Origin: Caldilineales bacterium
GTDB taxonomy: Bacteria; Chloroflexota; Anaerolineae; Caldilineales; Caldilineaceae
Direction: 5' to 3'
Assembly: GCA_012271135.1 (NCBI GenBank)
Contig: JAAXGZ010000064.1
Location: 1 to 64,000, forward strand
Length of the DNA: 64,000 nucleotides
Position numbers and translations under genes: made by a program. This document shows positions 9,731 through 20,096 of this stretch, piece by piece. The number at the start of each line of letters is the position of its first letter. The first letter of the stretch is position 1. Under the pieces are notes generated by a model. That model was not told the origin of the DNA. It did not search any database and was given only the letters and a program-made list of their open reading frames with translations.

Positions 9731-12187
9731 CTAGAAGGGTATTGCAGGTTGCACAGAAGCATCGGCTCCGTCCGGTTCCGGGAATTCGTGCGCTAGCCAC
9801 TCCACAACCTGGTTGTCAATCCAGGCAGCCCAGTCCAAGTCCGGTAGACCGGTCTGCCGTGTACCCATGAGTTCTCCCGGTCCCCGCTGCTTCAGGTCGT
9901 GTTCGGCGATTTCGAAACCGTTGTCCAGCGACATCAGGAGTTCCAGCCGTTCCCGGGACTCCTGATCGTCCGTGCCACAGATCAGAACACACGTCCCGGA
10001 ATGGTTTCCCCGCCCCACCCGGCTGCGCAACTGATGTAGCTGGGCAAGCCCGTAGCGTTCGGCGTTTTCGATGAGCATCAACGTTGCGTTGGGTACATCG
10101 ATGCCCACTTCGATGACCGAAGTGGCCACCAGTACATCAATGCTCCCCTGGCGGAATCCTTCCATTGCTGCGTCCGCCTCGGGCTGGTCCATGCGTCCAT
10201 GGAGCTTGGCCAACCGCAGATCGGGAAACACGTCTCGGGCCAACCACTCGAACTCCGTTTCCACCGCACCCACCGACGCCTCGTGCCGGTCCGCGTCGAT
10301 TCGGGGATAGACAATGCAGGCCTGTCGGCCTTCCGCAACTTGCCGCCTCAGGTGACGGTACACCTGCCGGCGATCCTCCGGTCTGCGGAGCAGGGTCCGG
10401 ATGGGAAGCCGGCCGGCCGGCCGGCTTCGAATTTCGGAGACATCGGAGAAGCCGGTCAGTATCCTGTTGAGCGAGCGCGGAATCGGAGTGGCCGACATCG
10501 ATATCAGGTGTGGTGTGAGACTCCCCGCCGCGCCATGCAGCTCATCGGAGACGCTTTCTCGCTGGTTCACGCCGAATCGGTGTTCCTCGTCGACCACCAG
10601 CAGTCCAAGACGGTGGAACCGCACCTGCGACTGCACCAAGGCCGTAGTGCCAACCACGATGCGGCTTTGGCCGTTGGCCAGCCGCGTACGGACTTCGGAC
10701 TGCTCCGCCTGCGTCTGAGTTCCCGCCAGCAGATCCACTTGAATCGGGTCCAATGCCCGATCACCTTTCATGCCTCTGACCAGCGCGTCAAGCGTGTCCC
10801 GATGTTGGCGCGCCAGCAACTGCGTGGGCGCAATCATCACGGCCTGAAGCCCCAGGTCCGCTGTCAGAATCATGGCCGCTGCGACGACCGCGGTCTTACC
10901 GCTGCCGGCTTCGCCGCGCAGAGTGCGCCGAGCCGGAGAATCGTCGTCCAAATCATCCAAGATCTCAACCACCGCTCGTTGCTGCTCTTCCGTGAGCTGA
11001 AACGGCAGCGACGCGGCGTACTCGGCAATGAACGTCGGTGGGGCCGCCATGCGCGGGGCCTGCCGCTCGAGCCATGCCCTGCGGCTGGCCCGGATGCGGT
11101 CGTGCATCTCATACAGCTCCTGGAACGCCATCCGCCGGCGCGCCCTGAGCCACTCCTCCTCATCCGCAGGTTGGTGGAGCATCTTGAGCGTCATCCACAG
11201 GGAAGGAAGGTCGTAGCGCTGTCGCAGGTCCCCCGACAGGGGATCGTTGAGCTGCTGGTGCAACCGCGCATCCAGGAGGCCCCCAACCAGCTTGCGTACA
11301 AAACTGTTGGTCAGGCCCGCCGACAGTCGATAAATGGGAAAGCAGGTGTGGCGGGGCATGTGCCCGCGGGCGGCAAGGTCAAGATTCTGTCGAACGGTTC
11401 GGCCGTCAATCGGTTGCATCTGGGGATTGTTGATAAAGCACCGCGCTCCCCGCTGCTCAACTTGGCCGTATATGTGGTAGAGAGCCCCTTCATCAACTGC
11501 ATTGAAGACCCACTGATTCCACCAAATCAACTCGACTTCCCCGGAACCGTCCGCAATCCGCGCCCGAATGCCCGTCTTGCCCACATGCTTGCCGTAACGG
11601 AAACGAGCCTTGCTGCCGGTCACAACGCGTCCCATCACGGACACCGCGCGTCCGGGTGCCAGTTCACTCAGTTGCAGGTTGTCGAACATCTGATACCGCC
11701 TTGGGAAATAAAACAAAAGATCCCCCAAGGTGTGGACATCCAGTTGTGCCAGCCTTTCGGCCATCGCCGGTCCTACGCCTCGGGCAGCCGTGACCGGATC
11801 ATCCAGACCGGCATTGGCTGCCACCAGGTTCCGCCCGGCATGTCGATCGTTCATGGCCGCGTGCAGTTCATCCTCCTCTTCCTCCGCGTCCAAGTCCGCC
11901 CCGCTTCCGGCCGAGCCCTCGCACCAGCTGCGCAGTTGCCGAAGCAGGGACGGCCGCAAATGCTCGCAGTCGTCATACAGTCCCAACAACTCCGCGACGG
12001 TCTCGATGGCATCCGTGGCCAAACCGGTGGTCTGGGCCGCGTGGGCCCAGCTGATCCCCAACCTGCGCATGCCCCAAGGCGTACTTCGATTGGCAAATCC
12101 CTGTGCTTCTTCCAAATCGAGGACCAGCCGCAGGCGCGTCCAGGGCGCCGTGTCTGCCTGACTTGGCGCGTCTGCAATCACAGGCAT
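9731..12187 (-). CDS. recG: ATP-dependent DNA helicase RecG
   Basis: Wedge domain GVGPAMAERLAQLDVHTLGDLLFYFPRRY; LRGEAGSGKTAVVAAAM; VVDEEHRFGVNQRE; MSATPIPRSL; SVIEVGIDVPNATLMLIENAERYGLAQLHQLRSRVGRG. Confidence 0.97.
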   Translation of the reverse strand: MPVIADAPSQADTAPWTRLRLVLDLEEAQGFANRSTPWGMRRLGISWAHAAQTTGLATDAIETVAELLGLYDDCEHLRPSLLRQLRSWCEGSAGSGADLDAEEEEDELHAAMNDRHAGRNLVAANAGLDDPVTAARGVGPAMAERLAQLDVHTLGDLLFYFPRRYQMFDNLQLSELAPGRAVSVMGRVVTGSKARFRYGKHVGKTGIRARIADGSGEVELIWWNQWVFNAVDEGALYHIYGQVEQRGARCFINNPQMQPIDGRTVRQNLDLAARGHMPRHTCFPIYRLSAGLTNSFVRKLVGGLLDARLHQQLNDPLSGDLRQRYDLPSLWMTLKMLHQPADEEEWLRARRRMAFQELYEMHDRIRASRRAWLERQAPRMAAPPTFIAEYAASLPFQLTEEQQRAVVEILDDLDDDSPARRTLRGEAGSGKTAVVAAAMILTADLGLQAVMIAPTQLLARQHRDTLDALVRGMKGDRALDPIQVDLLAGTQTQAEQSEVRTRLANGQSRIVVGTTALVQSQVRFHRLGLLVVDEEHRFGVNQRESVSDELHGAAGSLTPHLISMSATPIPRSLNRILTGFSDVSEIRSRPAGRLPIRTLLRRPEDRRQVYRHLRRQVAEGRQACIVYPRIDADRHEASVGAVETEFEWLARDVFPDLRLAKLHGRMDQPEADAAMEGFRQGSIDVLVATSVIEVGIDVPNATLMLIENAERYGLAQLHQLRSRVGRGNHSGTCVLICGTDDQESRERLELLMSLDNGFEIAEHDLKQRGPGELMGTRQTGLPDLDWAAWIDNQVVEWLAHEFPEPDGADASVQPAIPF

Positions 12188-13020
12188 CCCTCCACCACCA
12201 GGACACCGACCACATTGGGACCCAGTTGGGCCGCCAATCCGGGCGGATACGGCAGGTCCACCACACTAACATCCGGGATTTCCCGGGGCAGGCGTTCCCG
12301 CAGGCTGGTCACGACATCGGCGTAGGCATGGTGCAAGATGCCAATCTTCTCGATCTGTGTGTACTCCAAGACATGGGCGCACAGTGTGTCTGTCAACTGC
12401 TCACGGCTGCAAACTTTCTCGATGGGGATCAGTCTGCCTTCCTCCATCGTCAACAGGGGCTTGATCCCCAACAGCGATCCCAAGCGGCTCAAAGAGGCCG
12501 TGAGGCCGGTGCTTCTCTCGAGATAATGGAGGCTCTCGGCGAAGAAGGAGGCGAACAGCCTGGGAGCCGTGCCGGCCACCTCCCGGGTAATTCGATTCAT
12601 GCCTGAGCCCGTGGCGGCAGCGGCTGCCGCCGTCTCAACGAGGAATCCCAGTCCCAAGGAAACACTGCGCGAGTCGATGACGCGTACGGATACGCCTGCC
12701 AAGTCCCTGCTCACGCTTGCCACCGCCTGATGAATGGGACTCACCATGCAACTACTGTGAATCGCGACGATGCTCCGACTCTCCCGAGCCGCCAACTCAA
12801 GGGTCGCCCGCACCGCATCGGGTTTGGGCGGCACTACTTCCGGCATGGCGGCGGACGTGCACCGTCCCGAACGGACCAGCCGGTCGAACATCGCGTCCGC
12901 CGTGAGCTCCGTATCCTCCACTTCCTGCCCAAGCAGGCGGATCCGATGGGGAATCGTGAACACTGGCAGGCCCGTCCGGAGAAAGGCGTTGCTGTCTGTG
13001 ACGATCGCAGGGCCTGGCAT
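12178..13020 (-). CDS. DegV family protein (fatty-acid-binding, FakB-like)
   Basis: AIVTDSNAFL, GRCTSAAMPEV, VIDSRSVSLGLGFLV: DegV-family motifs; 10-bp overlap with recG start. Confidence 0.88.
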   Translation of the reverse strand: MPGPAIVTDSNAFLRTGLPVFTIPHRIRLLGQEVEDTELTADAMFDRLVRSGRCTSAAMPEVVPPKPDAVRATLELAARESRSIVAIHSSCMVSPIHQAVASVSRDLAGVSVRVIDSRSVSLGLGFLVETAAAAAATGSGMNRITREVAGTAPRLFASFFAESLHYLERSTGLTASLSRLGSLLGIKPLLTMEEGRLIPIEKVCSREQLTDTLCAHVLEYTQIEKIGILHHAYADVVTSLRERLPREIPDVSVVDLPYPPGLAAQLGPNVVGVLVVEGCL

Positions 13021-13051
13021 GAAGATGTTCGCCGCCGGTCAAGGACGCCTG

Positions 13052-14767
13052 CTACTCGATCGCGAACAAGTACATGTGGTTCCGTTGGCGGGTGTCTACC
13101 CACTCCAGGTCAAGTGAAGTGGCAGCGGCAACCAGCGCCTCCACGGCCGCATCCTGATCAGGATCGGCGTCGGCTCCCCGGTACGCGGTCAGGAACTCCG
13201 CCTGTCCTTGCTGAATCGCTGCAAACCGGGGCTGAAGATACTCCCTCAGCAGAAAGTCCACTGCGTCCTCAACCCGGGACCACCCGCCCAACACGGTTTC
13301 GCCACCGGCGAGCGCAACGAATTGTCCCTCCAACACCGGTCCGCGCTCCGAACCGGAATTGCGCACGGACTTGGCAACAGAGCCGTACACGGATGCATCG
13401 GCTGCTTCCTGCATTCCGCCCACAACCGCATCCCGGGGGCCCCCGCTTGGTTCGAACCTATACATCGCGGCCACGCCGGACAACACAAAGGGAGTATCTA
13501 TCACGGTCGCCGAGGTGGGTGGCAAACCAGCCACGGCAGCCTGTGCCGCCGGCAGGGCATTGCTGTGGTTGGGCAGCACGAGAACGTGGCTGCCTCCGGC
13601 TGTCCGGATTGCATCCTGAAACTGGCCCACCGAGGGGTTGTAGGTATCGTTGCACTGAATCAAGCAATTGGCTCCCAGCGATTCGAACAATTCCGCGAAC
13701 CCCGGACCAGCCGCAACCGCGACCAGGGCCAGTTCATCGGATCGGGCCGGCTGAAGCACCTGCACTGTCCCTTGGTCCTGTCTGGATACCCGGTCCTTCG
13801 CCATGGCCGCGGCTTGGGCATCCAGATTCTCGACCACGACATCCGTAATGAAAGCGCTGGCACACCCCCACGACAACACTGCGCCCGGATCGCGCGCATG
13901 CACGTGCACCTTGACCAGTTCCTCATTGCCTTCGACCAATCCGTACTCGCCCATGGCTTGCAGTTCGGCGCGCATTTGATCCACTGGATTAACCGGATGG
14001 TGTGCCAAGAACTGGATATCGAAGCCGTGTTCGACAGCTGGAACTTCGCCCTTGGCATAACCGACAGGCACCGGAGCAACCGCTTCAGCCGGCGGATCGA
14101 ATTCGGGAATCTGCACGTCCCTGAAACCCTTGAGCAGACCTTCCAGGTAGAGTGCCAAACCCCATCCACCTGCGTCCACGACGCCTGCCTCCTTCAGGAC
14201 AGGCAGGAGTTCCGGGGTACGTTGAACCGAATCCCTGGCTTCCTCACACGCCGCGGACAACATGGCATCGAAGCCGACCGACACAGGCAGGCAGGCCACG
14301 TGCTCCGCAACATCCCGAGCCACGGTTAGCACCGTACCTTCCCGCGGTTCAGCCACGGCGGACTGCGACTTTCCGGCTCCCGCCGCGAACGCCTTCGGCA
14401 ACACGGAGGCATCCAGACGGCCGGCCGATGTCACCTCCGCGGCAAAGCCAGCCATGAACTGGCTGAGGATGACACCGGAATTGCCCCTCGATCCGGCCAG
14501 GGCAGCTTGCGCGGCCCGGGCCCATATGGCCCGGACGTCATCCGGACTCGAACCGCCGACAGCCTCTACGACCGCCTGCAACGTCAGCGTCAGATTGGTG
14601 CCGGTATCTCCGTCGGGAACCGGAAACACGTTTTCGCGGTTCAACTGCTCTCGGTGCCGCGCAACCCAAGCGGTGGCCGCATCAAGCATGCGGACGGCCA
14701 CGTCGCGGGATACGGGTCCTGTCTGGGATTGCACGGGGTTATCGCTGAATTCGCGCCGAACAGGCAA
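13052..14767 (-). CDS. DAK2/DhaL-domain protein, fatty acid kinase FakA-like (YloV)
   Basis: LNRENVFPVPDGDTGTNLTLTLQAV and GSRGNSGVILSQFMAGFA (DhaL domain) plus long C-terminal DegV-like region. Confidence 0.9.
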   Translation of the reverse strand: MPVRREFSDNPVQSQTGPVSRDVAVRMLDAATAWVARHREQLNRENVFPVPDGDTGTNLTLTLQAVVEAVGGSSPDDVRAIWARAAQAALAGSRGNSGVILSQFMAGFAAEVTSAGRLDASVLPKAFAAGAGKSQSAVAEPREGTVLTVARDVAEHVACLPVSVGFDAMLSAACEEARDSVQRTPELLPVLKEAGVVDAGGWGLALYLEGLLKGFRDVQIPEFDPPAEAVAPVPVGYAKGEVPAVEHGFDIQFLAHHPVNPVDQMRAELQAMGEYGLVEGNEELVKVHVHARDPGAVLSWGCASAFITDVVVENLDAQAAAMAKDRVSRQDQGTVQVLQPARSDELALVAVAAGPGFAELFESLGANCLIQCNDTYNPSVGQFQDAIRTAGGSHVLVLPNHSNALPAAQAAVAGLPPTSATVIDTPFVLSGVAAMYRFEPSGGPRDAVVGGMQEAADASVYGSVAKSVRNSGSERGPVLEGQFVALAGGETVLGGWSRVEDAVDFLLREYLQPRFAAIQQGQAEFLTAYRGADADPDQDAAVEALVAAATSLDLEWVDTRQRNHMYLFAIE

Positions 14768-14811
14768 GGCCCGCCAAGCCGGACGGCGGGGACACCGTGC
14801 CCTCGGTGCGA

Positions 14812-14817
14812 ATTATA
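14812..14817 (-). promoter_or_regulatory. Candidate -10 element (TATAAT on minus strand) for the fakA-degV-recG operon
   Basis: ATTATA on + strand at 14812-14817, 45 nt upstream of the fakA start; no clear -35. Confidence 0.35.
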
Positions 14818-15130
14818 GACATTCGGGCCCGGTTGCCCCCGGTGTGCGGTTGTCCCTGTGCGGCATCGGGTTCGAAAATCGCGGATTGGGTCCACAGATC
14901 CCGGCCGGCACTCTCGCGACCGGTCGGCCGCGAGCCGACCTCCGCAACCAACGGAGCCGGATCAGCCCAGTAGCCTCGACAACGTACTGCAAACCCCTGC
15001 CACTGCCGTCGTTGGGTCAAACCTCCACCCAATCGGGCGAGTTGGAGTAGACTGTCTGCCTGCCTCCCAGGCGTCCACACGGCGCCCACACGGAAGGAAA
15101 CACGATCGGGACTGTCGAGAGGATGCAACA

Positions 15131-15307
15131 ATGCCAAAGTGCGACTACTGTGCCAAAGGCCCCCTGTACGGCAACAACAGACCCTGGTCGAACAAGGCAA
15201 CCCGAAGGCAGTGGCACCCCAACATTCAAAAGATCAAGGTGATCGAGGACGGCCGCAAGGTGACCAAGCGACTGTGCACCTCCTGCATCAAGTCCCTGAG
15301 TCGTTAG
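15131..15307 (+). CDS. rpmB: 50S ribosomal protein bL28 (CxxC-containing form)
   Basis: [58 protein letters not shown]; two CxxC pairs. ORF track start (14858) is too far upstream. Confidence 0.92.
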   Translation: MPKCDYCAKGPLYGNNRPWSNKATRRQWHPNIQKIKVIEDGRKVTKRLCTSCIKSLSR

Positions 15308-16413
15308 GCGGCACTGTCCCCGGCTTGCAGCGCAACGGGTGCGGATTCCAACTTGAACCTGGTGCTGAGCTGGCCGCAGCCGGCGTCCATCTCGACACCG
15401 CGGCGCACCCGGACGCTGACGGGTACACCACTCGCCTCCACTTGCGCGGCGAACGCCCGAACCCGCCCATCCGGCGTGGGCCGGTAGGGCTGTCCGGGTA
15501 TCGGGTTGAACGGAATCAGGTTGACGTGGCAGCGCCGTCCCCGTAGCATCCGCCCGAGTTGTCGGCCAAGTTCAAGGGTGTCGTTGACGCCATCGAGCAT
15601 CACATATTCGTACGTGACCCGGCGTCCAATTCGTTCGACGTATTCGTCTGCCGCCGCCATGATGTCGCGGATGGGCCATCGCCTGCCCGGCGGCACCAGT
15701 CGGGTACGCAGGTGGTCATGGGGTGCATGAAGGCTAACGGCCAGCCGTAGCTGGAGCCCTTCGCCGGCCAGCCTGCGCATGGCCGGCACCACGCCGATCG
15801 TGCTGACGGTTATGTTGCGTGCACCCAGTCCGTATGCCTCGGGGGATGTCAGCACGCCGATTGCATCCCGCACCGGAGCGTAGTTGTGCAGGGGTTCGCC
15901 CATACCCATGAAAACAACGTTGGTGACCCGCGAACCGTTGGCCCGTGCGCGATCCGTTGCCAAATCCCGGCGCTGTGCCAGCAGACTCGACAGGGCCAGC
16001 ACCTGCCCCACGATTTCGCCTGACGTCAGGTTGCGGGTCAGACCATCCAGACCCGTGGCGCAAAACGTGCAGCCCATGGCACAGCCGGCCTGGCTGCTGA
16101 TGCACAGGGTTCGTCGCCGATCGTAGAGCATCAGGACCGCTTCGATCGTGGCACCGTCGGCAAGCCGGAACAATACCTTGAGGGTGTCGCCTGACCGTGA
16201 CAGGCGACTGTCCGCGATCTCCAGTGGCCAAACAGACCCCCAATCCGCCAGTTGCCGTCGCAGGGGGACCGGCAGGTTGACCATCTGCTCGCTGGCTTCA
16301 ACGTACTGTCCAAACACCCAACTGCGGATCTGCCTGGCCCGGTAGGCCGGGTATCCCCATGCGGCCAGCAACCCCACCAAGTCATCCCGAGACAGGTCAA
16401 GCAGGGAACGCAT
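15304..16413 (-). CDS. rlmN: 23S rRNA (adenine2503-C2)-methyltransferase RlmN
   Basis: [35 protein letters not shown] (radical SAM CxxxCxxC), [29 protein letters not shown]. Confidence 0.95.
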   Translation of the reverse strand: MRSLLDLSRDDLVGLLAAWGYPAYRARQIRSWVFGQYVEASEQMVNLPVPLRRQLADWGSVWPLEIADSRLSRSGDTLKVLFRLADGATIEAVLMLYDRRRTLCISSQAGCAMGCTFCATGLDGLTRNLTSGEIVGQVLALSSLLAQRRDLATDRARANGSRVTNVVFMGMGEPLHNYAPVRDAIGVLTSPEAYGLGARNITVSTIGVVPAMRRLAGEGLQLRLAVSLHAPHDHLRTRLVPPGRRWPIRDIMAAADEYVERIGRRVTYEYVMLDGVNDTLELGRQLGRMLRGRRCHVNLIPFNPIPGQPYRPTPDGRVRAFAAQVEASGVPVSVRVRRGVEMDAGCGQLSTRFKLESAPVALQAGDSAA

Positions 16414-16520
16414 GGGCAGTCAAGGTTCGGCGGAGAACAAGGGCTTGTACGGAATGGACTCGGGGCCTGTCAGGTGACCGCGTCCATCCTGTGTCGCAGC
16501 CGGGCGGTGAATGTCCGAGG

Positions 16521-17687
16521 CTACGAGTCTGCCACCCCGCCGTCCAAGTGGAACGCGCCGTACACCCGGCGCGTCAGACCGCCGGCCGTTCCACTATCGA
16601 AATCGGGTGTGCAACGGGCTACAGCCTGTTCGTCGACTTCGACTCCGAGCCCTGGCTGGGTCGGGGGCTCGATCCAGCCGTTCGACACCGGCAGCGGATC
16701 GACAACCAGTTCGTAGACATCCGGATTGTCGTCCGGGTCGATCATTTCCTGTATCACGAAGTTCGGCATGGCGAAGTCCGCGTGGACACACGCTGCCGTT
16801 GACACCGGTCCGTAGGGATTGTGGGGGGCGATGCCGGCATAGTGGACATCCGCCATCGATGCAATTTTCATCAGCTCCGTGATGCCGCCTGCGTGGCAAC
16901 AATCCGGCTGCAGAATACTGGCGGCGTTGACATCAAGAATTTCCCGGAAACCCCAGCGTGTGAACAACCGTTCGCCAGTGGCGATTGGAGTATCCAGCTT
17001 TTCGCGCACGGCCGCCATGGCCTTGGGATTTTCGGCCTGGCAGGGTTCCTCGAGGAAAAACGGCGACGCCTCTTCGAATGCACGACCATAGCGGACAGCC
17101 ATTTGCGGGGTCAGACGGCCGTGCAAGTCCAATAGGATGTCGACTTCATCGCCCACCGCCTGCCTAACTTCGTTCAGGGACGCGGCGGCCTGTTTCACCT
17201 TCGGTACGCCCTCCACAATTCCGGTGATTGGCACCGGTACGGTCTTGATCGCAGACCAGCCTGCCTTCTTCTTGGACACCGCCGATTCCGCCGCCGATTC
17301 CGCAGTATCGCCACCAAAGTGGGTATAGGCCCGGACTCGGTCTCGAACCCTGCCCCCCAACAACTCGTACACCGGCCGGCCGAACTCCTTGCCCTTGATG
17401 TCCCAGAGGGCTTGGTCGATGCCGGACAGCGCCGACAGGCCGATCACCCCCTGTCTCCAAAAGCCGCTGCGATACATCAGTTGCCAAAGGAACTCCGTGC
17501 GCAGAGGGTCCTCGCCGTGAATCATGGAAGCGAAGTCCTGGAGGCAACCCGCCACGGCACGCGGCTTGCCTTCAAGGGAGGCTTCACCCCATCCGACCAA
17601 ACCGGACTGGTCCGTCTCGATTTTAACAAACACATATACCCGGTTCGCGCCGGCTGCCAGCAGGGGTTTGACGTCCGTGATTTTCAT
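16521..17687 (-). CDS. Mandelate racemase/galactonate dehydratase-type enolase-superfamily protein
   Basis: SGIDQALWDIKGKEFGRPVYELLGG, DILLDLHGRL, EEPCQAENPKAM, GERLFTRWGFREIL, QPDCCHAGGITELMKIA, APHNPYGPVS. Confidence 0.9.
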   Translation of the reverse strand: MKITDVKPLLAAGANRVYVFVKIETDQSGLVGWGEASLEGKPRAVAGCLQDFASMIHGEDPLRTEFLWQLMYRSGFWRQGVIGLSALSGIDQALWDIKGKEFGRPVYELLGGRVRDRVRAYTHFGGDTAESAAESAVSKKKAGWSAIKTVPVPITGIVEGVPKVKQAAASLNEVRQAVGDEVDILLDLHGRLTPQMAVRYGRAFEEASPFFLEEPCQAENPKAMAAVREKLDTPIATGERLFTRWGFREILDVNAASILQPDCCHAGGITELMKIASMADVHYAGIAPHNPYGPVSTAACVHADFAMPNFVIQEMIDPDDNPDVYELVVDPLPVSNGWIEPPTQPGLGVEVDEQAVARCTPDFDSGTAGGLTRRVYGAFHLDGGVADS

Positions 17688-17736
17688 GGGACAGTGCGGA
17701 AATGCAAGGATTGAGGCAACACGGTTCCTATCCGTA

Positions 17737-18222
17737 TCAGTACTTGTAGTCGTCCCTGATCGGACTAAAAATGTCCACCACTCTGGCGGTTTCCGTCCCC
17801 TTGACAACCACGCTGTGCTCCACGTTGCCGGGAATGAAAAACACACCACCGGAGCCTACCGTAGTGGTCTCGCCCTGCATGGTGAATTCCAGGGTTCCGG
17901 AGACGACATATCCCGCCTGTTCCTCCGGATGGCTGTGGGCCGGCACCACCGATCCGGCCTGCATGTCCACAAGCGATATCATGATGTCGTCGCCCCAGAA
18001 TGTCCGGAGGGCAGGGCCTTGGTCGCCGAACGGTTTCAGAGCCGAGCGGTTGTCGGAGTTGAAAAACGGCACGGATGTGCTCCTGGCTTGCATGAATAGT
18101 TCGGCTGCTCCCTGAACGGTAGGGACCGGCAATCCTTCTCCCCGCCATTCCCGTGTCGGCCGCAGGCCGGCGCGCCAGTGTGCCACAGAGCACCCGGTGC
18201 GCACCGATGCGGTCTTGGCCAT
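17737..18222 (-). CDS. Cupin-domain protein
   Basis: GSVVPAHSHPEEQAGYVVSGTLEFTMQGETTTVGSGGVFFIPGNVEHSVVV: cupin motifs 1 and 2. Start may be 18222 or 18288. Confidence 0.85.
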   Translation of the reverse strand: MAKTASVRTGCSVAHWRAGLRPTREWRGEGLPVPTVQGAAELFMQARSTSVPFFNSDNRSALKPFGDQGPALRTFWGDDIMISLVDMQAGSVVPAHSHPEEQAGYVVSGTLEFTMQGETTTVGSGGVFFIPGNVEHSVVVKGTETARVVDIFSPIRDDYKY

Positions 18223-18286
18223 GGCGACGCGGACACGCGGATCCTGCGCTAGAATGCCGCCCATCCCTCCATTCAGTCCCCTGTCC

Positions 18287-19291
18287 ATGACCCGGCGTCA
18301 ACTCACGGCTGCAGTGGCAGTCAGACCAACCCTATTCAACGCTCTATTCGGAGAACAGAGCCAGCAGAATCTGGCATCGCTGGCCGCCTTGCGCTACCAG
18401 GAGGAGGACGATCGCCTCTCGGAGGACGAAATGATCGCCTTGGTCCGGGATTGCGAGGTGGCGGTCACCGGCTGGGGAACGCCTCCGTTCTCCCAAAACG
18501 TGGTGGATGCCTGTCCGAATCTGAAGTTGGTGGCCCATTCCGCCGGTACCATCAAGCATCTCCTGCCCGATCCGGTCTGGAACAGGGGGATTAAGGTTGT
18601 CCATGCCGCAGCGGCAATCGCACCGGCCGTGGCCGAAATGACAATCCTGTTGATGCTGATGTGCCGCCGGGACGTGCACAACATCAGCAGGCGCATGCAT
18701 GCGGGCGAGCAGTGGCCCCAACCGGAGTTGGGCTTTGAGCTGGGGGGGACCCGGGTCGGGGTCATCGGAGCCGGTCACACCGGCCGCAACGTCATCAAGC
18801 TCCTCCACGGGTTCTCCGCGGACATCGTGGTCTACGACCCGTACCTGTCTCCGGAACGGGCCGCCGAACTGAAGGTGACCCGGGCGTCGCTGGAGGACCT
18901 GATGTCCACCTGTCCCGTCATCACGGTCCAGGCTCCGACAACGCCGGAGACCCACCATATGATTTCCAGGGAGCATCTGGCCATGATTCAGGACGGTGCC
19001 CTGTTCATTAACACAGCCCGTTCCCAGGCCGTGAATGCCGATGCCCTCTACGAAGCCCTGAAGACGAACCGTTTTCAAGCCGCACTCGACGTCTTCGACA
19101 GCGAACCCCTGGCTGTCGACAGCCGTTTGCGCGGGCTGCCCAACCTGGTGCTGACCCCACACTTGGCGGGCAAAAGCGAACAGGCCCGCAAGCGGCAGGG
19201 GGCTCTGATTGTCGAACAGCTGCAACTGTACGCGGCCGGCCTGCCGCTGACGCAGGAAGTCACGCGGGACATGTTGGCCACCATGGCCTGA
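18287..19291 (+). CDS. D-isomer-specific 2-hydroxyacid dehydrogenase (SerA-like)
   Basis: VGVIGAGHTGRNVIKLLHGF (Rossmann), FINTARSQAVNADALYEAL, LVLTPHLAG. Confidence 0.88.
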   Translation: MTRRQLTAAVAVRPTLFNALFGEQSQQNLASLAALRYQEEDDRLSEDEMIALVRDCEVAVTGWGTPPFSQNVVDACPNLKLVAHSAGTIKHLLPDPVWNRGIKVVHAAAAIAPAVAEMTILLMLMCRRDVHNISRRMHAGEQWPQPELGFELGGTRVGVIGAGHTGRNVIKLLHGFSADIVVYDPYLSPERAAELKVTRASLEDLMSTCPVITVQAPTTPETHHMISREHLAMIQDGALFINTARSQAVNADALYEALKTNRFQAALDVFDSEPLAVDSRLRGLPNLVLTPHLAGKSEQARKRQGALIVEQLQLYAAGLPLTQEVTRDMLATMA

Positions 19292-19307
19292 ACCCAGCCC
19301 CTGCAAC

Positions 19308-20045
19308 ATGCGCATCAGCCTTCAATCCCAGTCACTCCGGACCAATTCCCAAGGGTTGTCGGAGTGGGCCAGGGATGTCAGGGAAACCGAAATCGAACCA
19401 GCCCGCAGCGCAATCCTGGTCTGCGACGTATGGGATCGGCACTGGTCGAAGGGCGCGAACCTGCGCTTGGCGGCCCTTCTGCCGCGGATGGAAGACCTCC
19501 TGAACCGTACACGCAGTCGCGGCTTCCACATCGTCCATGCCCCTTCGGACACGTTGGAGTTCTACGCAGACTCCCCGGCACGGAAACGCATTGCCGAGTT
19601 GCCGCTGATTCCCCCGCCGACAGATGCGGCCCGTGAAGATCCGCCCCTGCCAATCAACGACCAGGATGGCGGTTCGGATTCGGGCGAGGACACGCCGACT
19701 GCCGTTTGGACTCGCCAACACCCGGCCCTGACCATCGATCAGGACAGGGATGTGGTGTCCGACAACGGACCGGAAATCTGGAGTTGGATGCAACACACCG
19801 GAATCCGTCGGCTGTTCATCCTGGGTGTCCACACCAACATGTGCATTCTCAACCGAACCTTCGGCATCAAACAGATGGCCCGCTGGAATGTGCCTGTAGC
19901 CCTGGTCCGGGACCTCACCGACAGCATGTACAATCCGGCCTGTCCTCCCTATGTCAGTCACGATGCAGGCACCGGTCTGGTCATCGACTACATAGAGAAG
20001 TTTTGGTGTCCCACCGTCCATAGCCAATACCTGTTCGGCTTATAG
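19308..20045 (+). CDS. Isochorismatase-family cysteine hydrolase
   Basis: AILVCDVWDRHWSKGAN and RRLFILGVHTNMCILNRTFGIKQM (catalytic Asp and Cys contexts). Confidence 0.85.
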   Translation: MRISLQSQSLRTNSQGLSEWARDVRETEIEPARSAILVCDVWDRHWSKGANLRLAALLPRMEDLLNRTRSRGFHIVHAPSDTLEFYADSPARKRIAELPLIPPPTDAAREDPPLPINDQDGGSDSGEDTPTAVWTRQHPALTIDQDRDVVSDNGPEIWSWMQHTGIRRLFILGVHTNMCILNRTFGIKQMARWNVPVALVRDLTDSMYNPACPPYVSHDAGTGLVIDYIEKFWCPTVHSQYLFGL

Positions 20046-20096
20046 ACAACCTGGCGGGACCCATCGTCGCCATTACTTTCACAGGAATCAGACCAG

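Noticed and set aside
10199-12325. 708-aa + strand ORF antisense to recG
   Set aside because: No recognisable motifs; long antisense ORFs are expected opposite GC-rich genes, and the minus-strand RecG motifs are unambiguous.
12730-13848. 372-aa + strand ORF opposite degV/fakA
   Set aside because: Arg/Pro-rich low-complexity translation, no family signature, antisense to well-supported genes.
17281-17304. Two 12-bp repeats (GCCGATTCCGCC/GCCGATTCCGCA) in the enolase-superfamily gene
   Set aside because: Simple in-frame Ala/Ser/Glu duplication; too short and common to be informative.
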